Origin: Gammaproteobacteria bacterium | GTDB taxonomy: Bacteria > Pseudomonadota > Gammaproteobacteria > Pseudomonadales > Azotimanducaceae | Direction: 5' to 3' | DNA: 5,407 nt | NCBI GenBank assembly: GCA_028821035.1 | Contig: JAPPHP010000141.1 | Span: 1 to 5,407, forward strand | Shown here: piece after piece, positions 1 to 5,407 of the stretch | Numbering within the stretch: the first letter of the stretch is position 1 | Layout of the letters: each line of letters starts with the position of its first letter | The notes under the pieces: generated by a model | Seen by the model: the letters and a program-made list of their open reading frames with translations, nothing else | Told to the model about the DNA's origin: nothing | The model's database searches: none | Position numbers and translations under genes: made by a program

Positions 1-299
1 CGCTCATGGCGGAAGCCTCCGGTACGGACCTCGCCGGCTACGAGGCCCAGCTCGCGGCGACGCAGATGTTCTACCAGCCGGCGCCGGCGGTGGAGTTCGT
101 CCGCTCCGGCGCGCTCAGCGACACGATGACGAACGTCGCGGCCTTCTCGTACCTCCACGGCCTGCTCGGCGAGGGTGCGCCAGGTCCCGAGTTCATAGGC
201 ATCGAGTTGCCCGGCGGGGCCGTGCTCGGCTCCGAGACCAACGTCAAGCTCCGCTTCGACGACACCTACATGCAGATGGCGGCGGACGGGGAGATCTAG
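1..299 (+). CDS. ABC transporter substrate-binding protein, urea/guanidine carboxylase-associated, C-terminal fragment (5' end outside window)
   Basis: This is the last part (about 98 codons) of the periplasmic solute-binding protein of a NitT/TauT-type ABC importer, which captures the substrate and delivers it to the permease encoded next. The reading frame is open from the left edge, with codons beginning at base 3, so the ATG at base 6 is internal and not the true start. Seen: the stretches SGTDLAGYEAQL, FSYLHGLLGEGA and NVKLRFDDTYMQMAADG near the C-terminus, ending at TAG 297-299. I recognise these as typical of the binding protein found beside urea carboxylase genes. The signal peptide and most of the binding fold lie upstream, so ligand residues cannot be judged. 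The permease gene follows after 35 bases. Substrate is inferred from the operon (guanidine or urea); the sequence itself does not decide it. Confidence 0.85.
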   Translation, partial: LMAEASGTDLAGYEAQLAATQMFYQPAPAVEFVRSGALSDTMTNVAAFSYLHGLLGEGAPGPEFIGIELPGGAVLGSETNVKLRFDDTYMQMAADGEI

Positions 300-310
300 T
301 CCGCCAGGAC

Positions 311-335
311 TGAGCCGGAGGAGGGGCCGGACTCA
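311..335 (+). promoter_or_regulatory. Possible RNA hairpin with the permease Shine-Dalgarno sequence in its loop
   Basis: Bases 311-318 (TGAGCCGG) can pair with 327-330 (CCGG) and 332-335 (CTCA), leaving A331 bulged: an 8-bp stem around the 8-base loop AGGAGGGG. The loop is the ribosome binding site of the permease and the last stem base is the A of its ATG. Seen directly by base pairing; no folding energy was computed. It could modulate permease translation relative to the binding protein or protect the upstream mRNA. No T tract follows, so it is not an intrinsic terminator. In such GC-rich DNA a chance stem is possible. Confidence 0.4.
317..326 (+). promoter_or_regulatory. Ribosome binding site of the permease gene
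   Basis: GGAGGAGGGG lies 8 bases before the ATG at 335 and is an extended match to the 16S rRNA anti-Shine-Dalgarno sequence. It fixes the permease start. The 9-mer GGAGGAGGG recurs before the second DUF1989 gene and the carboxylase gene. Confidence 0.8.
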
Positions 336-1141
336 TGCGTCTCATCAACCGCCGTCCGGGCGGCTTAGGTGTCCTCGCGAGCGCGGCGGTGCCGTTCGCG
401 CTCGCGCTGGTCCTCTACGTCGTGGCGTCGGGCATCCGGCTCGCGGAGAACCCCGACGACAAGCTGCTGCCGGGGCTCGCGAGCATCGGCGCCGCGGTCG
501 AGCGGGTCGCCTTCGAGCCCGACCGCCGCACCGGCGACTACATATTCTGGACGGACACGGCCGCGAGCCTGCAGCGCCTCCTGACCGGCGTGTTCGTGGG
601 TGCGGTGGTGGGCCTCGCGGTCGGCGTGCCGAACGGTCTCCTCCCCTGGTTCGGCGCGTTCGCCTCGCCGGCGGTGCGCGCGCTGTCGATGATTCCGCCG
701 CTCGCGATCCTGCCGATCCTGTTCATCGTGTTCGGCGTCGGCGAACTCGCCAAGGTGATGTTGATCGTGCTGGGCACGGCGCCGTTTCTCATGCGCGACG
801 TCGAGCAGCGCGTCCGGGAGCTGCCGCGGGAGCAGCTCATCAAGGCGCAGACGCTGGACGCCTCGAGCTGGCAGATCGCCCTGCGCGTGGTGCTGCCGCA
901 GGTGTTCCCACGTCTCGTCGACGGCGTGCGGCTTTCTCTCGGCAGCGCGTGGCTCTTCCTGATCGCCGCGGAGGCGATCGCGTCGACGGACGGGCTCGGC
1001 TACCGGATCTTCCTGGTGCGCCGGTATCTCGCGATGGATGTCATCCTTCCGTACGTGGCCTGGATCACCGTGCTGGCCTTCCTGCTCGACTTCGGGCTGC
1101 GGCAGCTCAACCGGCGCTGCTTCCCCTGGTACGGAGCGTGA
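335..1141 (+). CDS. ABC transporter permease, NitT/TauT type, urea/guanidine carboxylase-associated
   Basis: Inner-membrane subunit (268 aa) forming the translocation path of the importer, normally as a homodimer with two copies of the ATPase encoded next. Hydrophobic segments visible at about residues 12-34, 82-105, 112-134, 137-153, 201-217 and 237-256 fit the six-helix binding-protein-dependent transport fold. The cytoplasmic coupling (EAA) loop is at about 166-190 (EQLIKAQTLDASSWQIAL, then RVVLP), but the usual Gly of this loop is Asp175 here. The stretch 207-235, including LIAAEAIAS and FLVRRYLAMD, is what I recognise as the carboxylase-linked subfamily. The ATG at 335 is chosen because a strong ribosome binding site precedes it and hydrophobicity starts soon after. 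Its stop codon overlaps the ATPase start by 4 bases, indicating translational coupling. Family assignment is sure; the substrate is inferred from neighbours. Confidence 0.93.
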   Translation: MRLINRRPGGLGVLASAAVPFALALVLYVVASGIRLAENPDDKLLPGLASIGAAVERVAFEPDRRTGDYIFWTDTAASLQRLLTGVFVGAVVGLAVGVPNGLLPWFGAFASPAVRALSMIPPLAILPILFIVFGVGELAKVMLIVLGTAPFLMRDVEQRVRELPREQLIKAQTLDASSWQIALRVVLPQVFPRLVDGVRLSLGSAWLFLIAAEAIASTDGLGYRIFLVRRYLAMDVILPYVAWITVLAFLLDFGLRQLNRRCFPWYGA

Positions 1142-1920
1142 CCGTGATCGAGGTCCGCAACGTCTGGAAGCGGTATCCGGGCAAGACCGTGCTCGAGAAC
1201 GTCCGCCTGCGCGTGGAGAAGAACGAGTTCGTCACCATCGTCGGGGCCTCGGGGTGCGGCAAGACCACATTCTTGAGGATGCTCCTCGGCGAGGTGGAGC
1301 CGTGCGAGGGCTCTATCCGCATCGAGGGCGCGCCGCTCGTGCCGGAACCGCGGGCCGACCGGGGCGTCGTCTTCCAGCGCTACTCGGTGTTCCCGCACCT
1401 GACCGTGCTCGGCAACGTCCTGCTCGGGCTCGACCTCGGCGACGCGCCCTGGCTCGGCCGGACCTTCGGCCGCCGCCGCGCCCGCAACGTCGCGCGTGCC
1501 CGGGAGATGCTGGCGCGGGTCGGCCTCGAGCGCTCCGCGCACAACTACCCGTCGGAACTCTCCGGCGGCATGCAGCAGCGGCTGGCCCTGGCGCAGACCC
1601 TCATCACGGAACCGCGCATCCTGCTCCTCGACGAGCCGTTCGGCGCCCTCGACCCGGGCATCCGCTCGGACATGCACGAACTCGTGCGCGAACTGCACCG
1701 CGAACTCGACCTCACGGTCTTCATGATCACCCACGACATCGCCGAGGGCTTCAGCCTGGGCTCGCGCCTGCTGGTCTTCGACAAGCCGCGGGTCGACCCC
1801 CATGAACCGGACCTTTACGGCGCTACCATCACGTTCGACCTGCCCGTCGGGCACCGGCGGCGCGCGGACTCGATCATGGACGACATCAACGTCAAGCCCG
1901 GAGAAGAACATGCGCCCTGA
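1138..1920 (+). CDS. ABC transporter ATP-binding protein, NitT/TauT type, urea/guanidine carboxylase-associated
   Basis: Cytoplasmic ATPase (260 aa) that powers the importer. All motifs are intact: Walker A GASGCGKTT (residues 36-44), Q-loop Gln80, signature LSGGMQQR (141-148), Walker B ILLLDEP with D-loop ALD (161-172) and switch His199 in THD. A basic segment after the Q-loop region (about 104-122, WLGRTFGRRRARNVARAR) and a C-terminal tail (about 215-260) extend the core; I believe both are usual in this subfamily. Start: GTG at 1138 overlaps the permease stop as GTGA. GTG 1144 is an alternative two codons later. Reading further upstream in this frame only gives an arginine/proline-rich shadow of the permease. 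No strong ribosome binding site precedes it, so expression probably depends on coupling to the permease. The end overlaps the next gene by 11 bases. Confidence 0.93.
   Translation: MTVIEVRNVWKRYPGKTVLENVRLRVEKNEFVTIVGASGCGKTTFLRMLLGEVEPCEGSIRIEGAPLVPEPRADRGVVFQRYSVFPHLTVLGNVLLGLDLGDAPWLGRTFGRRRARNVARAREMLARVGLERSAHNYPSELSGGMQQRLALAQTLITEPRILLLDEPFGALDPGIRSDMHELVRELHRELDLTVFMITHDIAEGFSLGSRLLVFDKPRVDPHEPDLYGATITFDLPVGHRRRADSIMDDINVKPGEEHAP
1900..1906 (+). promoter_or_regulatory. Ribosome binding site of the first DUF1989 gene
   Basis: GGAGAAG, with its GGAG core at 1900-1903, lies inside the end of the ATPase gene and 6 bases before the core reaches ATG 1910. It supports 1910 as the start over the in-frame ATG at 1802, whose preceding sequence only gives a Ser/Thr/Arg-rich shadow of the ATPase. 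Confidence 0.65.
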
Positions 1921-2629
1921 CGTGCTCTACGAAGACGTGCTGCCGGGGGGCAGCCACTGGTCGTTCGTGGCCAACCCCGGCGTCCAGCTGGAACTCGTGG
2001 ACGTCGAGGGCGGCGGCAACGCGGCGATGCTCGCGTACAACCCCGCCAACCCGCTCGAACGGCTCAACCTGCCGGACACGCTGAAGTGCCAGCACACGTT
2101 CCGGCTGACCGCGGGCCACTGCCTCTACTCCGACATGGGGCGGATCTTCTGTTCCGTGGTCGCGGACGATGTCGGCTGGCACGACGCCTCGAGCGGCACC
2201 TGCAACGCGGCGATCGTGCACCGCAAGTGGGGTGCGGTGAGCTACCAGGAGGCGCGCAACGACTACTACCGCAACGGCCGCGACTCGTTCCTGGTGGAAC
2301 TCGGCAAGTACGGCCTCGGACGCCGGGACTTCGCCGCGAACGTGAACTGGTTCTCGCGTGTCGACGCCGCGGACGACGGGGCGATGACGTTCGTCCAGGA
2401 CCATTCGAGACCGGGCGCCACCGTCACGCTGCGTTTCGAGATGCCGACGCTGGTCGTGCTCCACACCTGCCCGCATCCCCTGAACACGTCCGCGGAATAC
2501 CCCCGGCGCCCCATCGGTTACCGGCTGAGCCTCGCCGAACCGGTGGCGGACGACGACCCCTGCCGCCTCTCCCGCGCGGAGAACGGCCGCGGCTTCATGA
2601 ACAACTACCTCTACGCGCTCGGCGCGTGA
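1910..2629 (+). CDS. Carboxyguanidine deiminase subunit (DUF1989; 'urea carboxylase-associated protein', larger paralogue)
   Basis: A 239-aa DUF1989 protein, one of two tandem paralogues. Known for the family: the pair (CgdA/CgdB in the literature; I am not sure which letter applies here) acts as a heteromeric carboxyguanidine deiminase, giving allophanate and ammonia. Databases call this member UAAP1 or UAAP2 depending on the scheme. Seen: LPGGSHWSF (11-19), [23 protein letters not shown] (31-53), KCQHTF and [14 protein letters not shown] (59-82), ADDVGWHD (85-92), [10 protein letters not shown] (122-131), NVNWF (144-148) and LHTCPHP (184-190). Compared with the next gene, His91, Asp92, Cys98 and Cys187 are kept, but two aligned cysteines are Val88 and Gly123. 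It has no signal peptide and is presumably cytoplasmic. The start at 1910 follows a good ribosome binding site and matches where homology begins. It overlaps the ATPase gene by 11 bases. Confidence 0.9.
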   Translation: MRPDVLYEDVLPGGSHWSFVANPGVQLELVDVEGGGNAAMLAYNPANPLERLNLPDTLKCQHTFRLTAGHCLYSDMGRIFCSVVADDVGWHDASSGTCNAAIVHRKWGAVSYQEARNDYYRNGRDSFLVELGKYGLGRRDFAANVNWFSRVDAADDGAMTFVQDHSRPGATVTLRFEMPTLVVLHTCPHPLNTSAEYPRRPIGYRLSLAEPVADDDPCRLSRAENGRGFMNNYLYALGA

Positions 2630-2635
2630 CGACCC

Positions 2636-2646
2636 AGGGAGGAGGG
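2636..2646 (+). promoter_or_regulatory. Ribosome binding site of the second DUF1989 gene
   Basis: AGGGAGGAGGG sits in the 23-base gap after the first DUF1989 gene, 6 bases before ATG 2653. It fixes the start of the second paralogue and excludes the long upstream extension of the same frame, which is a shadow. Confidence 0.8.
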
Positions 2647-2652
2647 ACCGCA

Positions 2653-3300
2653 ATGCTGAAGGCAAGCAACCTGTCGGTGGACGTGGCGGACCGCAGGGAG
2701 ACCGTGCCGGCCGGGGAGTACTGGATCGACACGATCCGCGCCGGCGACACCTTCCGGATCACGGACCTCGAGGGCAACCAGGCGGTCGACACGCTGTTCT
2801 TCAACGCCAACAACCCCTACGAGCGCTACAGCGCGTTCGACACGATGCGGGAGCAGGGCAACCTGTACCTCTCCGCCGGCACGACGCTGCTCTCGGACGA
2901 GGGCAACCCGATGCTGACCATCGTCGCGGACACCTGCGGGCGCCACGACACGCTCGGCGGCGCCTGCGCCGGCGAGAGCAATACCGTCCGCTACGCGCTC
3001 GAGAAGAAGAGCATGCACTCGTGCCGCGACAGTTGGCTGCTCGCGGTCAACACCCACGAGGAGTGGGGCCTCACGAAGCGCGACATCACCCACAACATCA
3101 ACTTCTTCATGAACGTGCCGGTGACGCCGGAAGGCGGCCTGACGTTCGAGGACGGCATCAGCGCCCCCGGCAAGTACGTCGAGCTCATCGCGGAGATGGA
3201 CATCCTCGTGTTGATCTCGAACTGCCCGCAGCTCAACAACCCCTGCAACGGCTACAACCCGACGCCCATCGAGCTGGCGGTCTGGCGGCCGGCGGGCTGA
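2653..3300 (+). CDS. Carboxyguanidine deiminase subunit (DUF1989; 'urea carboxylase-associated protein', smaller paralogue)
   Basis: A 215-aa DUF1989 protein, the partner of the preceding gene and expected to form the carboxyguanidine deiminase with it (family knowledge from guanidine-using bacteria). Seen: VPAGEYW (18-24), [23 protein letters not shown] (37-59), [20 protein letters not shown] (92-111), [10 protein letters not shown] (121-130), [21 protein letters not shown] (148-168), SAPGKYVEL (170-178) and [17 protein letters not shown] (189-205). The cysteine/histidine set Cys95, His98, Cys105, Cys124, Cys191 and Cys198 is complete here, while the larger paralogue lacks two of these, so I infer that this subunit carries the main metal or catalytic site. 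Length and ends look normal for the family. There is a 23-base gap from the previous gene and a 36-base gap to the carboxylase gene. It has no signal peptide. Confidence 0.92.
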   Translation: MLKASNLSVDVADRRETVPAGEYWIDTIRAGDTFRITDLEGNQAVDTLFFNANNPYERYSAFDTMREQGNLYLSAGTTLLSDEGNPMLTIVADTCGRHDTLGGACAGESNTVRYALEKKSMHSCRDSWLLAVNTHEEWGLTKRDITHNINFFMNVPVTPEGGLTFEDGISAPGKYVELIAEMDILVLISNCPQLNNPCNGYNPTPIELAVWRPAG

Positions 3301-3325
3301 GGGCCGGGGTTCGGAGGGATCCGGC

Positions 3326-3334
3326 GGAGGAGGG
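3326..3334 (+). promoter_or_regulatory. Ribosome binding site of the carboxylase gene
   Basis: GGAGGAGGG lies in the 36-base gap before the carboxylase gene. The first GGAGG (3326-3330) is 6 bases from ATG 3337, while the last G is only 2 bases away, so the first half is probably what pairs with the 16S rRNA. Confidence 0.75.
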
Positions 3335-3336
3335 CA

Positions 3337-5407
3337 ATGTTCCGCAAGGTACTCATCGCCAACCGCGGGGAGATCGCCGTGCGCATCTGCCGCACGCTCG
3401 ACGCGATGGGCGTGGCGAGCGCCGCCGTGTACGCCCACGCCGACCGTGGCGCCCTGCACGTGGAGGCGGCCGGAGAAGCGCACGCGCTCGGCGACGGCGG
3501 CGTTGCCGAGACCTACGTGGACATCGGCAAGCTGTGTGAGGCCGTGGACCGCTCCGGCGCGGACGCGGTGCATCCCGGGTACGGGTTCCTGAGCGAGAAC
3601 GCCGCCTTCGCCCGGGCGCTGGCCGAGCGCGGCGTCGCGTTCGTGGGCCCCCGGCCGGAGCATCTGGCGCGCTTCGGCCTGAAGCACGAGGCGCGACGGC
3701 TCGCGACGGCCGCCGGTGTCGCCCTGCTGCCGGGCAGCGGCGTCCTCGCGGACCTCGACGACGCCCTCCGGGAGGCGGCGGCCATCGGCTACCCGGTGAT
3801 GCTGAAGAGTTCGGCCGGCGGGGGCGGCATCGGGATGCAGCGCTGCGAGGATGCGGAGCAACTCGGGGAACGGTTCGCCGCCGTGGAACGTCTCGCCGGC
3901 AACGCGTTCGGGGACACGCGCCTGTTCGTGGAACGCTGCGTCGCGGCCCCTCGCCATGTCGAAGTGCAGGCGTTCGGCGACGGTGCCGGCGGGGTCGCGA
4001 TCCTCGGTGACCGCGACTGCTCGCTGCAGCGCCGGCACCAGAAGGTCGTGGAGGAGTGCCCGGCGCCGAACCTGCCGGAGGCGGTCCGCCGGCGGATGCA
4101 CGAGGATGCGCGGGCGCTGCTCGCGAGCGTCTCGTACCGCAGCGCCGGCACCGTCGAATTCCTCTACGACCCCGACCGCGAGGAGGCGGCGTTCCTCGAG
4201 GTCAACACGCGCCTGCAGGTGGAGCACGGGGTGACGGAGCTCGTGTACGGCGTCGACCTCGTCCGCTGGATGCTCGAACTCGCCGCCGGTGAACTGCCGT
4301 CCCTCGACACCCTGACCGAGGATCTGGCGCCGTCCGGCTGCGCGATCCAGGCGCGCCTCTGCGCGGAGGACCCGAACCACGGCTTCCGGCCGACTCCGGG
4401 CTGGCTGTCCGTCGTCGCCTTCCCGGATGGGAAGGGCCTGCGCACCGACACCTGGCTGCGCTCCGGCACCGAGGTGTCTCCCCTCTACGACTCGCTGCTG
4501 GCCAAGGTCATGGCGCACGCGCCGACCCGGGAAGCGGCGCGCCGACGGCTGCGCACCGCGCTCGAGGACAGCGTCGTGCACGGCGTCGAGACCAACCGCG
4601 CATACCTGCACCAGGCGCTCGGCTGCGATGCCTTCGTGGGGGCCCGCCACGACACCGCGACGCTGGCGACCCTGGACTATCGGCCGCGCACGGTGGAAGT
4701 GCTCGTACCGGGCGCGCAGACCACGGTGCAGGCCTGGCCCGGCCGCATGGGGTACTGGCACGTCGGCGTACCGCCTTCCGGGCCCATGGACGACCTCTCG
4801 TTCCGGCTCGGCAACCGGCTGCTCGGCAATGCGGAGGGTGCGCCCGGGCTCGAGATTACGGTCGCCGGTCCAACACTCGCCTTCCACGGTCCGGCCACCG
4901 TCCTGGTGGCGGGCGCGGTCGAACTCCGCCTCGAGCGGCCGGCGGGCGCCGAGTGCCCGCGGACCTGGCGGCCCTTCACGGTCGACCGGGGCGACGTGCT
5001 TGCCATCGGCAACATCACTTCGGGCATGCGCGCCTACCTGCTCGTGGGGGGTGGGCTGGAGGTGCCCGAGGTCATGGGTTCCGCGGCGACGTTCACCCTC
5101 GGTGGCATCGGCGGGATGAACGGGCGTGCCCTCGGGGCCGGGGATGTGCTCCGGGCGGGTGTGGCGCCGGACGCCGAGGGTTCCGGAATCGGCGGCGGCG
5201 TGCCGTGCCTGGACGCGCGTCACGTGCTGCGCGTGACGATGGGTCCCCACTGCACGGATGACTTCCTGACGCCGGCGGACCTCGACGCCTTCCTCGACGC
5301 AGAGTGGACCGTGCACTACCACTCGAGCCGGACGGGCGTGCGGCTCGTCGGCCCCCGCCCGGAGTGGGCGCGTCCCGACGGCGGCGACGCGGGCCTGCAT
5401 CCGTCCA
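3337..5407 (+). CDS. uca: Biotin-dependent urea/guanidine carboxylase, N-terminal 690 residues (3' end outside window)
   Basis: ATP- and biotin-dependent carboxylase that transfers CO2 from bicarbonate to an amidine/amide nitrogen: guanidine in clusters with the DUF1989 pair, urea in classical annotation. Residues 1-445 are a complete biotin carboxylase: IANRGEIAVRI (7-17), HPGYGFLSEN (79-88), Lys116, Lys157 with the glycine-rich GGGGIGM (161-167), His207, HQKVVEECPAP (234-244), Glu274, EVNTRLQVEH (288-297) and Arg340. These match the ATP, bicarbonate and catalytic residues of E. coli AccC, so this half should be active. From about 453 the AHS2/KipA-like part of the carboxyltransferase begins, with GYWHVGVPPSGPMD (472-485), GPHCTDDF (636-643) and DGGDAGLHPS (681-690) at the edge. 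The AHS1-like part and the C-terminal biotinyl domain lie beyond; the full protein is usually about 1,200 aa. The frame is open throughout. ATG 3337 has a strong ribosome binding site and fits the family N-terminus. Confidence 0.93.
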   Translation, partial: MFRKVLIANRGEIAVRICRTLDAMGVASAAVYAHADRGALHVEAAGEAHALGDGGVAETYVDIGKLCEAVDRSGADAVHPGYGFLSENAAFARALAERGVAFVGPRPEHLARFGLKHEARRLATAAGVALLPGSGVLADLDDALREAAAIGYPVMLKSSAGGGGIGMQRCEDAEQLGERFAAVERLAGNAFGDTRLFVERCVAAPRHVEVQAFGDGAGGVAILGDRDCSLQRRHQKVVEECPAPNLPEAVRRRMHEDARALLASVSYRSAGTVEFLYDPDREEAAFLEVNTRLQVEHGVTELVYGVDLVRWMLELAAGELPSLDTLTEDLAPSGCAIQARLCAEDPNHGFRPTPGWLSVVAFPDGKGLRTDTWLRSGTEVSPLYDSLLAKVMAHAPTREAARRRLRTALEDSVVHGVETNRAYLHQALGCDAFVGARHDTATLATLDYRPRTVEVLVPGAQTTVQAWPGRMGYWHVGVPPSGPMDDLSFRLGNRLLGNAEGAPGLEITVAGPTLAFHGPATVLVAGAVELRLERPAGAECPRTWRPFTVDRGDVLAIGNITSGMRAYLLVGGGLEVPEVMGSAATFTLGGIGGMNGRALGAGDVLRAGVAPDAEGSGIGGGVPCLDARHVLRVTMGPHCTDDFLTPADLDAFLDAEWTVHYHSSRTGVRLVGPRPEWARPDGGDAGLHPS

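Noticed and set aside
300..334. Possible promoter or guanidine riboswitch in the gap before the permease
   Set aside because: 35 bases is too short for a ykkC-type riboswitch, and no -35/-10 pair is visible. Control elements are more likely upstream of the truncated binding protein gene.
949..1137. N-terminal extension of the ATPase frame into the permease gene
   Set aside because: The extra 63 codons are a frameshifted reading of the permease with no ABC homology; the ATPase core begins at the GTG that overlaps the permease stop.
1802..1909. Earlier in-frame ATG for the first DUF1989 gene at 1802
   Set aside because: The extra residues are Ser/Thr/Arg-rich shadow of the ATPase. ATG 1910 has a ribosome binding site and starts just before the conserved LPGG motif.
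3289..3307. CCGGC/GCCGG stem around the stop codon of the second DUF1989 gene, as a possible terminator
   Set aside because: It has only 5 bp with a 9-base loop, no T tract follows, and a cotranscribed gene with a strong ribosome binding site begins 30 bases later. Such stems are common by chance at this GC content.
2611..5400. A 929-codon open frame on the minus strand, antisense to the second DUF1989 gene and the carboxylase
   Set aside because: Its composition (Arg, Ala, Val, Glu, Gly, His) is what the antisense of GC-rich coding DNA gives, it shows no recognisable domain, and it lies wholly over genes with clear family motifs. Long antisense frames are expected where third codon positions are nearly all G or C.
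3337..5407. Reading the partial carboxylase as acetyl-CoA or propionyl-CoA carboxylase, alpha subunit
   Set aside because: After the biotin carboxylase part it continues into a KipA/AHS2-type domain (GYWHVGVPPSGPMD) instead of a short biotin carrier region, which is diagnostic of the urea/guanidine carboxylase family.

Overview
The window is a single, densely packed + strand operon fragment from a very GC-rich bacterium (close to 70% GC by eye, not counted). Codons end almost entirely in G or C, gaps are 36 bases or less, and strong purine-rich ribosome binding sites are present. Gene content and order fit a proteobacterium; I cannot place it more closely. Six genes are present, and both outer ones are cut by the window edges.

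Left part (1-1920): an ABC importer of the NitT/TauT type in the version found beside urea carboxylase genes. It comprises the C-terminal end of a periplasmic substrate-binding protein (1-299), a complete inner-membrane permease (335-1141) and a complete ATPase (1138-1920). Middle (1910-3300): two tandem, homologous DUF1989 proteins, long annotated as 'urea carboxylase/urea amidolyase-associated proteins' and now known in other bacteria as the two subunits of carboxyguanidine deiminase. Right part (3337 to the edge): the first 690 residues of a biotin-dependent carboxylase of the urea/guanidine carboxylase family, with a complete biotin carboxylase half and the start of the carboxyltransferase half.

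How they work together (family knowledge plus inference): the importer brings in a small nitrogen compound. The carboxylase uses ATP, bicarbonate and biotin to carboxylate it, the DUF1989 pair deiminates carboxyguanidine to allophanate, and an allophanate hydrolase, expected downstream but not in the window, releases ammonia and CO2. The DUF1989 pair argues that the true substrate is guanidine, although such genes are often labelled as urea genes. A guanidine riboswitch or promoter would be expected upstream of the substrate-binding protein gene, outside the window.

The system is a known one. The points most worth a second look are the asymmetric cysteine pattern of the two DUF1989 paralogues, a predicted hairpin that puts the permease's Shine-Dalgarno sequence in its loop, an Asp in the permease's EAA loop where Gly is usual, and a right edge that cuts the carboxylase in the region that should decide substrate preference. 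There is no gene-free stretch longer than 36 bases. I found no RNA genes, mobile elements, CRISPR array or convincing terminator, and no supported minus-strand gene.
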